From: Brevipalpus yothersi | Lineage: Eukaryota > Arthropoda > Arachnida > Trombidiformes > Tenuipalpidae | Direction: 5' to 3' | DNA length: 64,000 nucleotides | NCBI GenBank assembly: GCA_003956705.1 | Contig: QZCP01000335.1 | Span: 124,001-188,000 of the forward strand | Shown: positions 1-9,842 of the stretch, piece by piece | Numbering within the stretch: position 1 is the stretch's first letter | Layout: each line of letters begins with the position of its first letter | Program-made: the position numbers and the translations under genes | Notes under the pieces: model-generated | Told to the model about the DNA's origin: nothing | Database searches by the model: none | Seen by the model: only the letters and a program-made list of their open reading frames with translations

Positions 1-1
1 G

Positions 2-1528
2 AAAGATTTTTCCCATAAACTCTTATTGGGTATTCAGCTTCTCTCTCTCTTCGAAACCGATATTAAGCTTAGGTCCTCTGGACATCAAGTTTTTGCTTCG
101 TTTCCCTCATCTGCTCCTTTGAAAATAGAAATGAGATGCTGTGATGAAGACGAACTTCGTCAAGTCATAAGCATGGGTCCACCTCCTGAGTTGCCAGATA
201 GTTTAACCTCTAATCAAGAAGCTCTCCGTGATAGAAAGAAAAAAGCTATCGATGAATTCGAAGTTAGTTTAAAAAGATCTAAAAAGTCAAAACAGTTCAA
301 CCGATCTTCACTCTACTGTCTCCTCATTAAGTTTCTCTCGCATGAAGAGGCCAATCAGGTCCTCGCAATCGATGATTTCCCATCCAAATCTTGGCCCGAA
401 TTATTCTCCAAACAAATTAGTTCTGATCTCGATGATTCTCAAAGAGCTATCATGCTCGATACTCTACTAGAGTACCAACAAGCTTTTGCTAAAGATTCTT
501 CTGATTTAGGGTTTGTTCCACACGAAAAATGCAATATCAAGATAGATATTGGTGATGATATAGTTCCTTATGAAAAGCCCTATCCTTGTTCCGCTTCGAA
601 ACGTTTAGCCTTCTCTGAAGTATGTTCAGAATTAGAATCAGCTGGAATAATTTCTGAGACCACATCGCCTGGTGGTTCTCCAGCTCTCCTTGTCTCCAAA
701 CCTGATGGATCTTGGCGACTAGTAGTCGACTATCGTGAACTCAACAAAAGAATCAAACGAAAATCATATCCAATGCCACGTACGGATGATTTTCTCACCG
801 CTCTCCAAAATAAGAGATATTTTGCTACTCTCGATCTTCTTCATGGTTATTATCAACTCGAACTTCCACCGGAAGAACGTGCAAAGACAGTCTTCGTAAC
901 TCCAGATAAAAAGTATCACTACAATCGTCTACCTATGGGTCTTGTAGACGCACCATTCTATTTCCAGTATATTGTCAATACAATGTTAGGTCCTCTTCAA
1001 TACAAAATATGCTTAGGATATTTTGATGATATTTGTGTCTTTGGTGACAGCTTTGAAGAGTTAGTTGAAAATCTGAAACTTGTACTTGGTCGTCTGATCG
1101 ACTGGGGTTTCAAGGTAAAGATTTCTAAAACAAATTTTGGTTCGAAAGAATTTGAGTTTTTAGGCCACATCGCCTCTGGCGAAGGTATCAAGCCCAATCC
1201 TCGAAAGGTAGAACAGCTACTAGCTATTCCTCCTCCTCGCAATCTGAAAGAATTACTTAGTTTTCTTGGTCTCATTAATTACTTCTCTCGATATATTCAA
1301 AATTATGCTAAGATAGTTGAACCGCTCTATAGATTAGCTCGAAAAGAAAGAAAGTTCTCTATTACGAAAAATGATATAGCCATCATGAATCAGCTCAAAC
1401 AAGCTCTAGCGAATAACTGCATGTTATTTCATTTTGATCCTTCTCGAAAAACTCGACTAGCTGTCGATGCCTCTCATTACGCCGTTGGCGGAATTCTTCT
1501 TCAGTATCATGACGAACATGATGACTGA
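2..1528 (+). CDS. pol: Retrotransposon pol part 1: protease tail, reverse transcriptase, start of RNase H
   Basis: The frame is open from the first complete codon (base 2), so the true start is to the left; the TTG at 26 is not a real start. The first codons carry an LLLG motif typical of the C-terminal strand of an aspartic protease. The reverse transcriptase spans roughly 570-1310: LDL..GYYQ motif near 830, LPMG near 930, and the catalytic YFDD box at 1019-1030 (Asp codons 1025 and 1028). A connection segment follows with the FLGLINYFSRYI motif. RNase H begins near 1440 with its first catalytic Asp codon at 1466 (VDAS). A TGA at 1526-1528 stops the frame inside RNase H, but the same frame continues beyond it. 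Copies DNA from element RNA. Identification is secure; whether this copy is active is doubtful because of the TGA. Confidence 0.92.
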   Translation, partial: KDFSHKLLLGIQLLSLFETDIKLRSSGHQVFASFPSSAPLKIEMRCCDEDELRQVISMGPPPELPDSLTSNQEALRDRKKKAIDEFEVSLKRSKKSKQFNRSSLYCLLIKFLSHEEANQVLAIDDFPSKSWPELFSKQISSDLDDSQRAIMLDTLLEYQQAFAKDSSDLGFVPHEKCNIKIDIGDDIVPYEKPYPCSASKRLAFSEVCSELESAGIISETTSPGGSPALLVSKPDGSWRLVVDYRELNKRIKRKSYPMPRTDDFLTALQNKRYFATLDLLHGYYQLELPPEERAKTVFVTPDKKYHYNRLPMGLVDAPFYFQYIVNTMLGPLQYKICLGYFDDICVFGDSFEELVENLKLVLGRLIDWGFKVKISKTNFGSKEFEFLGHIASGEGIKPNPRKVEQLLAIPPPRNLKELLSFLGLINYFSRYIQNYAKIVEPLYRLARKERKFSITKNDIAIMNQLKQALANNCMLFHFDPSRKTRLAVDASHYAVGGILLQYHDEHDD

Positions 1529-4500
1529 AAACCAGTTAGCTTCTTTGGTCAGAAGCTCAAGCCTTATCAAATCAACTACACGGTTAGTGAAAAAGAATGT
1601 TTAGCCATCATCGTTGGAATAGAAAAGTATCGTCAATACCTAGAAGGTATAGAATTTGAGATTCTCACTGACCATCATGCTCTTTGTCAACTCCCGAAAA
1701 CGAAATTCAAGAATGGCCGCATTGAACGTTGGTCAATTATGCTCTCTGCATATCGTTACTGTGTAACTTATCTCGAAGGAAAAGTTCACCCGGCAGATTG
1801 CCTCTCCAGGAATCCGAATGAATGGATTCATCGTAATGGCCAACCAAGCTATAAGGATGAGTATTTTGAAACCTACATCGTTCTTTCATACCCTATAGTA
1901 GATCAACAGCTACTAGCTGGAAAGTTAGATTCTTCCCCACAAATTAATCTTGATTCCATCGAGCATGAGGAATTCAAGAAGTTTGCAAAAGGCCAATCCT
2001 CTGTATATGGCCCTATTATCAAAGTTTTGAAAGATCAGTCTCCTCCAAAACAGTTCAAGAAATACTCGAAGAAGTATAGTCTCTGTGAAAACCTCCTCTA
2101 TCGAAAACCGACTCGTAGTCGTCCCTATTTCCGTCTCATGATAGATCCCGATTCTCTCCGTAAGATATTCGAACATGAACATGGTGATCCTCTTAGTGGA
2201 CACTTTGGATTTGAGAAAACCTATTTCAATATCTCTCGAAAGTTTGACTGCCCAGGTCTGGTAGACCGAGTCAAATTACTCAATGCATCTTGCATTAAAT
2301 GTATGACCGGAAAATCTAATACTCATTCTGAGTATATTAAACAATTGAAACCTATCGGTAAATTCCCTATGCAAATCGTCGAATTGGACGTTATGGGTCC
2401 AGTTGAATCATCATCGAAACAGAATCAATTCATCGTAGTCATGGTCGACTCTCTCACTCGTTTTGTATTTGCCAAGGCAATTCAAAATCAACGTGCTCCG
2501 AATATCATCAAGTTTCTGGAAGAAACATTTCAACAATTTGGTTATCCTGAAGTTATTCAGACCGATCAGGGTCGAAACTTCATCAGTGATGAGTTAAATC
2601 ATTTTCTCACTGAGAAAAAGATCAAGCATCAATTCTCAACGCCCTATCACCCTCAATCGCAAGGTATCGTAGAACGAATGAATGCCACACTAGGTGCACA
2701 AATTCGAATCTTCCTACAAGGAAAACCAATCAAATCTTGGGATCAATACGTTGGCCCATCAGTATTCTCGATCAATAATTCCATAAACAAATCCACTGGA
2801 TTTCCACCTTCAGTTCTCATGTTTGGAACTCAGTTCCATAAGCCTAACGATACTAACTATCCTTCCTTTACAGTCGAAGAAAATACTACTCTCATAAGGC
2901 AGCAAGCCCGAGAAAAGTTAATTCAGAATCAAATGAAATATTTTGAATCTGGCAGCAATCCAGATAGTAAGATTGAAAAAGGTCAAATTGTCTTTATTAG
3001 ACAGCATCTAGCTGATGCAGGAAAGAAGTTTTCCAAAAGGTTTAAAGGTCCTCTTTTAGTTCTCGAACGTTTCGGTGCAGTTCTTACTGTTCTCGATATC
3101 GTTAAGAAGAAACAATTCAAAGTCAATATTTCCCAATGTAAACTTTACAAAGGGATGCTCACTGAACAAATGAAAGCAGCTATTTCATCTCATTTTCCAT
3201 CTTCTTCCTCTCTACTTCCTACTAGGAAGCCTGATTCTGTTCCATCTTTCGATCACCAACTTGGTGAGAAAAGTATTAGTTCATCTCTCATACCTGAAAT
3301 GAGTCAGCAGCTAGCTAACTCTGATTCCAATTATGATTCTGAGTCTTTCTCAGATGAAAGTGTGTGTGAAAGAGTGCACAATTCTGGAAATTCCGATGAC
3401 CAGAATGAGCAACTGAGTGCCTCTTCAAGTTCGTATGAAAGTGATCATATAAACTCAAATGATGAAGCTAATGATCAGCTCGCTACTAGCAAGCCTGAAA
3501 GTAAAACTCGAAAACAAGCAGATAAAGTTTCAAAAAAGTTGTCATCTTCCACTGGAAGAGATAGGAAAAATTCGAAAACAATTCCTAACAGTTCAAATTC
3601 CAATCCTACCCAGCCTCTGGCTGTGGAACAAGCTAATAGCAATGCTAGCTCAAGTTTAAACTCTGATTGTCAGCTTGACAATTTTCTTTCGCCTACTAGG
3701 CATGATTCAAATCAAGAGAAAGTTCCCGAAAATATCGAGATATTTGATGATGATGCTGATAGCAATATTTCCGAGCCAATAGCCGCTCGAGTAAGACGAA
3801 GATCAGATCGTGTTAATCGGATCCCTACGCCTTTTCTTTACTCCTTCATGATCCTACTAGGATCATCTCCCGAGAAATCAGATAGATCTCTCTCTTTCAG
3901 GCTTACTAAGCCAAATCAATCACTCACTCTTTTGTCTTCAGTTGAAGAAGATTCATTTGACTCAACTGTCATCAAGCCTTTAGCTTCTTCCGTTTCCTCC
4001 CAATTGCCATGCTTTATCAATAGTCAACTTGACTTTCTATCATTATCTTCCACCTCAATTGTCTCTATTTGGTTGGACCTACTAGGCCAACTGAACTACT
4101 TACATAGCTCTCTTGACCTCAGGTCAAGACCATTTTCCACTTCTCAGAAACGAAAAGCTTTTCTCAAAGCTACTTCTCTCAACTCATTTCATCCCATCTT
4201 TCCTCTCGGTCATCTTGACAATCATTCAATCCTCGACACACTGTGTCTCATTTCACTTTTTCCAATTCTCTCTGTTCAACTTGAACAGAAACTTGAGTGT
4301 GATTTACATTGTCTTCCAAGCAGCAAGCTTGATTACTGTCCAGCAACTCTGTGCTTTATTAGCCTAATTCAGCTCAACGGTGTGAGTGAATGTCTCAGAC
4401 AATTTTCAATCACTACTAGTGATTTTGGTACTGAGTTTCTACTAGAAACATTTGGTTATATTGTTCAACTTGAACATTTTTGTGACTTTGGTTTTCATCA

Positions 4501-7500
4501 GCTATATGAGCCATCATATCATCATCCTTCATCAGTAAAAAGCAAGTATCTCAAGCCTTCCGTTTTGAATACTACTAGTAGTAGTTGTTGTGGTTCTCAT
4601 CACCTTACATCAGCTACTAGCCGATCATATTGTTCATCAATCACCGTGACTGATATCATCTTAATTCTTGATGGATCAAGAAGAACAATTAGTGTTTTCA
4701 CTCCCACTGGGAGATTGTTTCATGTACTGCGCCTTATTCATGATCTTCATGCTTCTCGCCATTCTCTATTATATTGTATTCACTCAATCACCTCAGCAAC
4801 CTATCATCGAGCACGCTGTGCTAATCTGATAGGTACAGAGTACCGAAAATTGGCCAAATTGACCAGAAAACAGCTAAACTTTAGCTCACTTCCGGTAAGC
4901 GGAAGTTGTGACCGTTTGTCTTCAATCATTTCCGGTTCATCATTTTCATTGCTTCTAGCAATTGTAAACTGTTTGAGATTGCTACTAGCATCTCTGTTTA
5001 AGGTACTAAGCATCATACATCAAGATTTCAACGATAAAAGTGAGATTTCTACTAGAAATCACTTCTCAATTCAACATCAACTTGATCATCTTCATCATCA
5101 TCTCCTGTCATTTGTAAGCCGTAAGTTTACGCTCAAATCGCTTCGCTTTGCCGCTGCCAAGACTACTAGTCTTGAGAAACAATTTAATGATATCATTTTG
5201 AATCATACAAATAAATCATTTGTTGATCAAGCTTTACACTGGAAAGCATCGTGTAATCGTATACATCCTGTTGCATCATCTTCACTGCTACTAGCAGTGC
5301 GCTCGCTTATCGCAAATACATTCTGTTCTGCTTCTAGCAGTTTTCTGATCGAAAATATTTCCAACTTCTCACATTACTACAGTGATCGTCATATTTCTGC
5401 CATCAATCATCATTTCATCATGTCTGGAGACTCTGTCTCGATGACAACATTGTCAAAGCTTATTCGTATACAACACCGTTGTAATACAAAACTCAGCTAT
5501 TTACAGCATCTTCCTGATTTATCATCTCATGGCTTCCGTGAACTTCACACCATTTCAACTGATATCATCGAAAATCATTGGAAATTCATCTGCAAACTTT
5601 GCAGTCACTTTGTTCGTGGTATACGATCGTGTAAGCATTGCAATTCTCTGTATTGTATTGCCTGTCATGAATTATTGAAAGTCTACAAGACTATGCTCGA
5701 GCAACGAAAGTTCGTCTCTGGAAATGGTACTTTCGCATGCATAGTATGCTTGCCTTCTAGGCACTTTGGTGAAGATGGTGTTCCATCTTCTGAACTCACA
5801 AACATTTATTCAGATGCATTATTTCTCTGCCCTCATGTCAAATGTGGACAAAGTTTCCCGTTCACTGAACTCTCTCAGCATGTTGCTGAATGCACCCTTG
5901 GTGAAGTATTCGATCCACCCGATTTTGAGTTATTTCAAGTTTACAATACTGTGCGCGGTTTGGAGGCACAGATTATTGCTGCCAAAGAACAATTCGAAGG
6001 AACCAGCTCTTCTTCTCCTCAGCCTCTGGCTGATCAACAGAATCTCTCACAATTCCGTCCACCTTCGTCTACCGATGTTTTTCTTGGTTCCGAGCGTCAT
6101 GCTGCTGGACCCTCTGGGTCTCTGACTTCTCATACCTCTCTGGTTCAACCGAAAACAGTTGTCGGTTCTGCTTTCCTCTCTGGTTGGGACACTCTACCTG
6201 TTGATGCCCCAACGGACCCTGGTTTTACTGCAAACTCATCGGATGATCAATCTTCTACGTCCTCTGGACAGCGAAGAATTGCTATTGGAAAACGTTCGCA
6301 TCCAATTGATACTGTGTTAGAGCATCAAGCTCGGACAGCAAACTCTCCTCCTTCACCTAAGATTCCTGCTAGGAATGTATCTCCTCAATCAGTTCGTTCA
6401 AAAGAGCTACTAGCTCAGATCCCAGCATCTGCAGCATCTTCGTCATCATCAACAGTTTGCACTGCACCAACTGTTTCCACTTCATCTCCTTCTACTAGAA
6501 GAGAATACTCGGCATCCCGAAGTCCTCATTCATCTCAATTGGTATCTCAATCTTCCTCTACTAGAGGTACACCATCACTATCATCAGTAGCTCCAGCTCG
6601 TCCTTCTCAGAGTACTACTAGTACTAAATACTCGGCGTCTCATGGTAAATCTTCTCAATTCTCTGTACCCCGAAATGCATCGGGTCAGCACTCAATCCCT
6701 GCAGTATCAACTGCCTCTTCATCATCTACCTCAGCTTCATTAGTATCATCATCACCACCCATTGTTGCTGTCTCTCTGCCGTCAACTCAATGTTCAGCTC
6801 CTTCCTCCTCAGTTAATACTGAAGGATATTCGGCATCGATGCCTCTGGCATCTACATCATCTATTCCTCTTGCATCTTGCAGTCATGCAGCATCCATGCC
6901 ACTGGCATCCACTTCATCAACCTCTTCTTGTGCTACAGCCACTGGCCAAGCTCGTTATCCTCCAGGTTTCAAATTCAAGACTCAGCAAGACTTTGAAGCT
7001 GGTCTCGTCAGTGCTCTCCATGAATATGCACGTGGTGGTAACCCAGATGTTACACCATTTATTCCTCCTCCGACTCTGTCTGAACTTCGAAGAAAACAGC
7101 AAGAGCAAGATGCTCTGAATGCTCCTCCTCCTGTACAAGCATCATCATCAAGCTCATCAAGTCCTAATTCTCGTAATTCGAACGCTTCTAGCGTTGCTAC
7201 TGTACGTCAAGCTCCTCGCCAACGAATTAATCTTCAACCTCAACCTCAACCTCCTGTTCGGAGAATTCCTTCTCTACCTCATCATATTCGTTATGATCCA
7301 AATCCGGATCTTACTGATCATCAACAGAATGAAGTTCGTAATTATTTTGAACGTCTCAATTTACAATATTCTTTCCGCTCAGTGAGCGATGGATATGTCA
7401 CTGACAATCCTCGTGTCCACCATCGAGCTCATTTTTGGGCTAATCGCCCTTCTACTGAACCTTTTCGTTTTGCCCAATGGATGGAAGATGTTATCGACGA

Positions 7501-9361
7501 TAACATAGACATTCGATTCCCTTATGAATCAACTATTGGTATTCATACTGAGTGTGCATCAGTTCAATTACCAGGAGAAGCTACTAGCTCTCTCCGGTGT
7601 ATATGGGTCTCTGTCGTTCGTTACGATGGAGAAGTTATTTATGAATCATTTGTTCGTCACTCCTTCAATCATATTAGAGATTTCCATACCAATTGTCATG
7701 GTATCACATGGAATCATATCAAGTACGCTAATACTGCCTCATCAACACTCAAGCAAGTTGCTGAGTATCTTGCATCTGCTCGAAGAATCGTGGCCTCTGA
7801 CCCAGAATTGATTCTTCGAACTCTTGGTTTCCATATCGATCAAATCATCGTTCTCCGCCCGAAGTTGGTAGAACTCTCTACATTCTATTCTCCATTGAAT
7901 TCTCTTCGATCATTCAACTTTAGATGCATCGTTCATCTTCTCACCCATGCCCATATCAGATTCCCTAAGCCTCATCCACCGACATTTACTGCAAGATTAG
8001 CAGTCAAATTGTATTTCTTGTCTAAAAACCTAATTGAAGGTCCAGTGTACCAATGGTCACCCAACACATGGATCTGTAAGCTACTAGCTATCATGGTACA
8101 AGCAAACATTCGCTGGCCACCTAATCTACTTGAATCGTGTTGTTTCACTCACCAAGACCCTCTCCCAACTTGGGAAAACGGTCGCCTCTATTGTGACTTT
8201 AATTCATGGGAAACTCATCATCCTGCTCCATCAGAAGACTCTTCGATGAGAGTCCACATCAGACTTCAACGTGAAGTTATTGCCGATCCAGACGATTGGT
8301 TTGTTCCTGGTCGTGTTATACCAGATACTGACTGGGGTGAAATCCTCGAAGCCCAGCATCAGGAAATTCATCCTGAACCGGTGCCTGCTCCTCTACCTGA
8401 CTATGATCCATCTCAAGTTCAACAAGCCGAAGAACTCAGTCTTCAACCCGAAGAACAGGTAGTGCCAGAGGCACCTCCACGTCAAGAATCACCTCCTCCT
8501 ACTTTTGATAAAGTTTTTCAGCCTCCAACATCGTACTCTGATCTCATTCATGTTAATGTTGACCCTCATCTTAATATATCGAATGAACAATTCGAGCATC
8601 ATGTTAATGAAGCTACCGAAGAAGTAGCCTTCTCTGCAGCATCATCTCTATTGAGCCCCATTGATCAAGCTCCTCATAATCCTCAGCTAGATGCTGAAAT
8701 ACTGAACGATGTTCAGTCTCTCTCACAAGGTGTTGAACAACAAGTCGATGCCTCGTCAGAATCATCATCTCATCATTCTCTCGAAATTGACGATCGTCCT
8801 CTTGTCTCACCGCTTACTCCTCCAGTTACTGCAAATCAACCTGATGAGACACTGTCTCAATCATCATCTCAAGCTCTAGCATCCTCTGTATGCTCTCAAG
8901 TTCCCGAAATGCAATCTTTGGCTCTCTCCTCTCAAAGTACTGAATCACAATCTCAGGCTTCTAGCCACATAACCGAAGAGCATCAAGTCTCATCGTCTCA
9001 GCCTTCTGAAAGTAGCTCACATGCAAGTGATGCTAATGTTACTCAAGCAGAGCCACTGGCTCCTTCAGCAAACACTTCTACTACTGAAAATGTTCGTCCT
9101 GCTTCAGCTCCTACTAGGAGATCAAGTCGTACTTCTGTTCCACCCAATTATCAAGAATATGGCTTGGTATCACAGTCCAGCATACCAAGACCAAGACCTC
9201 GCTCAACGTCTGCATCTTCATCTCTAAGTGCATCTCGAGCCAGCCCATCTTCATCTTCTCAAAACTCCTCTGGAGTATCATTGCTCAACCCAGCCGTTCG
9301 TCATCGAACTCGCCCTAAAGCTATTGCTGGTACTAAAAAGACTTCGAAAGGTTCGAAGTAG
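1529..9361 (+). CDS. pol: Retrotransposon pol part 2: RNase H end, integrase, very long C-terminal extension
   Basis: This continues in the same frame as the ORF ending at 1528. The first residues complete RNase H (SFFGQKL, then TDHHAL near 1670). The integrase has an HHCC zinc module (about 2190-2320, SCIKC) and a DDE core with Asp codons 2387 and 2564 and Glu codon 2672. A GPY/F-like module (KRFKGP) lies near 3035. Ordinary gypsy pol would end about here, yet the frame stays open to TAG at 9359-9361, roughly 2000 more codons. These comprise a Ser/Asn-rich acidic part, a basic RVRRRSDR patch (about 3785), a low-complexity Ser/Leu-rich part (3840-5410), a zinc cluster (5591-5893), a long Ser/Pro region, an exonuclease-like domain (about 7510-8040) and a Ser/Gln/Pro tail. 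An ATG at 5420 could start a separate third protein. There is no env-like membrane segment. The extension's function is unknown. Confidence 0.85.
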   Translation, partial: KPVSFFGQKLKPYQINYTVSEKECLAIIVGIEKYRQYLEGIEFEILTDHHALCQLPKTKFKNGRIERWSIMLSAYRYCVTYLEGKVHPADCLSRNPNEWIHRNGQPSYKDEYFETYIVLSYPIVDQQLLAGKLDSSPQINLDSIEHEEFKKFAKGQSSVYGPIIKVLKDQSPPKQFKKYSKKYSLCENLLYRKPTRSRPYFRLMIDPDSLRKIFEHEHGDPLSGHFGFEKTYFNISRKFDCPGLVDRVKLLNASCIKCMTGKSNTHSEYIKQLKPIGKFPMQIVELDVMGPVESSSKQNQFIVVMVDSLTRFVFAKAIQNQRAPNIIKFLEETFQQFGYPEVIQTDQGRNFISDELNHFLTEKKIKHQFSTPYHPQSQGIVERMNATLGAQIRIFLQGKPIKSWDQYVGPSVFSINNSINKSTGFPPSVLMFGTQFHKPNDTNYPSFTVEENTTLIRQQAREKLIQNQMKYFESGSNPDSKIEKGQIVFIRQHLADAGKKFSKRFKGPLLVLERFGAVLTVLDIVKKKQFKVNISQCKLYKGMLTEQMKAAISSHFPSSSSLLPTRKPDSVPSFDHQLGEKSISSSLIPEMSQQLANSDSNYDSESFSDESVCERVHNSGNSDDQNEQLSASSSSYESDHINSNDEANDQLATSKPESKTRKQADKVSKKLSSSTGRDRKNSKTIPNSSNSNPTQPLAVEQANSNASSSLNSDCQLDNFLSPTRHDSNQEKVPENIEIFDDDADSNISEPIAARVRRRSDRVNRIPTPFLYSFMILLGSSPEKSDRSLSFRLTKPNQSLTLLSSVEEDSFDSTVIKPLASSVSSQLPCFINSQLDFLSLSSTSIVSIWLDLLGQLNYLHSSLDLRSRPFSTSQKRKAFLKATSLNSFHPIFPLGHLDNHSILDTLCLISLFPILSVQLEQKLECDLHCLPSSKLDYCPATLCFISLIQLNGVSECLRQFSITTSDFGTEFLLETFGYIVQLEHFCDFGFHQLYEPSYHHPSSVKSKYLKPSVLNTTSSSCCGSHHLTSATSRSYCSSITVTDIILILDGSRRTISVFTPTGRLFHVLRLIHDLHASRHSLLYCIHSITSATYHRARCANLIGTEYRKLAKLTRKQLNFSSLPVSGSCDRLSSIISGSSFSLLLAIVNCLRLLLASLFKVLSIIHQDFNDKSEISTRNHFSIQHQLDHLHHHLLSFVSRKFTLKSLRFAAAKTTSLEKQFNDIILNHTNKSFVDQALHWKASCNRIHPVASSSLLLAVRSLIANTFCSASSSFLIENISNFSHYYSDRHISAINHHFIMSGDSVSMTTLSKLIRIQHRCNTKLSYLQHLPDLSSHGFRELHTISTDIIENHWKFICKLCSHFVRGIRSCKHCNSLYCIACHELLKVYKTMLEQRKFVSGNGTFACIVCLPSRHFGEDGVPSSELTNIYSDALFLCPHVKCGQSFPFTELSQHVAECTLGEVFDPPDFELFQVYNTVRGLEAQIIAAKEQFEGTSSSSPQPLADQQNLSQFRPPSSTDVFLGSERHAAGPSGSLTSHTSLVQPKTVVGSAFLSGWDTLPVDAPTDPGFTANSSDDQSSTSSGQRRIAIGKRSHPIDTVLEHQARTANSPPSPKIPARNVSPQSVRSKELLAQIPASAASSSSSTVCTAPTVSTSSPSTRREYSASRSPHSSQLVSQSSSTRGTPSLSSVAPARPSQSTTSTKYSASHGKSSQFSVPRNASGQHSIPAVSTASSSSTSASLVSSSPPIVAVSLPSTQCSAPSSSVNTEGYSASMPLASTSSIPLASCSHAASMPLASTSSTSSCATATGQARYPPGFKFKTQQDFEAGLVSALHEYARGGNPDVTPFIPPPTLSELRRKQQEQDALNAPPPVQASSSSSSSPNSRNSNASSVATVRQAPRQRINLQPQPQPPVRRIPSLPHHIRYDPNPDLTDHQQNEVRNYFERLNLQYSFRSVSDGYVTDNPRVHHRAHFWANRPSTEPFRFAQWMEDVIDDNIDIRFPYESTIGIHTECASVQLPGEATSSLRCIWVSVVRYDGEVIYESFVRHSFNHIRDFHTNCHGITWNHIKYANTASSTLKQVAEYLASARRIVASDPELILRTLGFHIDQIIVLRPKLVELSTFYSPLNSLRSFNFRCIVHLLTHAHIRFPKPHPPTFTARLAVKLYFLSKNLIEGPVYQWSPNTWICKLLAIMVQANIRWPPNLLESCCFTHQDPLPTWENGRLYCDFNSWETHHPAPSEDSSMRVHIRLQREVIADPDDWFVPGRVIPDTDWGEILEAQHQEIHPEPVPAPLPDYDPSQVQQAEELSLQPEEQVVPEAPPRQESPPPTFDKVFQPPTSYSDLIHVNVDPHLNISNEQFEHHVNEATEEVAFSAASSLLSPIDQAPHNPQLDAEILNDVQSLSQGVEQQVDASSESSSHHSLEIDDRPLVSPLTPPVTANQPDETLSQSSSQALASSVCSQVPEMQSLALSSQSTESQSQASSHITEEHQVSSSQPSESSSHASDANVTQAEPLAPSANTSTTENVRPASAPTRRSSRTSVPPNYQEYGLVSQSSIPRPRPRSTSASSSLSASRASPSSSSQNSSGVSLLNPAVRHRTRPKAIAGTKKTSKGSK
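5591..5893 (+). other. RING/TRAF-like zinc-finger region in the retrotransposon extension
   Basis: Cys pairs are arranged as CKLC, then CKHC, CIAC and CIVC, followed by a CPHVKC...H...C unit. The first group resembles a cross-braced RING-type cluster. The last (C-x4-C-x11-H-x3-C) matches the TRAF/SIAH type of zinc finger. In known proteins this pair occurs in ubiquitin ligases and adaptors, so an E3-like role is possible but only inferred. The region starts about 57 codons after an in-frame ATG at 5420. No such module belongs to standard Ty3/gypsy pol. Confidence 0.6.
7510..8040 (+). other. Degenerate DEDDh (REXO/RNase T-like) exonuclease fold in the retrotransposon extension
   Basis: The order of motifs follows the RNase T/REXO exonuclease family: a first strand with HTE where DxE is expected, then WVSVVRYDGEVIYESFV followed by RDFHT and a Gly-Ile (compare the family's 'V..dG..iyd..V...DyrT..sGI'), then a second motif reading SDPELILRTLGF where the family has G-H...N-D-L, then PKLVEL in place of p.v.DT, then a final helix lacking the catalytic H and D. 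Most metal-binding acids are therefore changed. I infer a catalytically dead fold used for binding or structure. The assignment rests on motif order read by eye, not on a profile search. Confidence 0.5.
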
Positions 9362-9744
9362 TGCTCTTCATTCTCCCTCGTTCCAGCCTCTTCATCATCG
9401 AGGAGGTATCTTCATCATGAGCCGGGGGTCTGTCAGCAGAAACTCTGACCTCCCCGATGAAGCCACGGCTTCCACTCTCTCTCTTTATTTAATCTTTTTC
9501 ATTTCTTATATTTAATCTCTTTTCTCAATAATTATAATTTGGGTTCTTTTTATATCTTGGGTTTTTCTCTATGTTCGAGTCTACTAGACTCTCACTTATG
9601 CTTTATAATCTCTTGCTCTATGCTACTAGCACTTGTCAAACTGGTCAACTTGACTAAGGCCATGAGAAACTTCTCTTGACCAATCAAACTCATTGTCTTT
9701 GCTTAATCTCCATCTTCTGCTCCTCTGGAGCTCATTCATTGTGC

Positions 9745-9752
9745 TATAAAAG
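9745..9752 (+). promoter_or_regulatory. TATA box in the LTR (TATAAAAG)
   Basis: TATAAAAG lies just upstream of a 23-bp dyad (9752-9774) and 85 nt before AATAAA, the usual U3-R order of an LTR. Transcription would start near 9775. Confidence 0.55.
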
Positions 9753-9836
9753 TCGATCACTACTAGTGCTCGACACAGAGTAGTTTAATCTTATGTCCTG
9801 TCGAAACTCTGTCCGACTACCTAACCACTTTTGTCT

Positions 9837-9842
9837 AATAAA
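9837..9842 (+). terminator. AATAAA polyadenylation signal in the LTR
   Basis: A single canonical hexamer downstream of the TATA box, followed within 30 nt by a hairpin (9855-9869). It is consistent with the R region of an LTR. Confidence 0.5.

Noticed and set aside
7510..8040. An active 3'-5' exonuclease
   Set aside because: The DxE, second Asp, HxxxxD and DT positions are mostly substituted.
3459..9515. Several plus-strand ORFs of 60-120 codons within the retrotransposon
   Set aside because: Low-complexity shadows of the main frame in other frames, without start context or motifs.
460..9631. CTACTAG words as intron branch-point (TACTAAC-like) sequences
   Set aside because: They lie in one open frame, do not end in AAC, and their flanks pair with each other, which branch points do not need.
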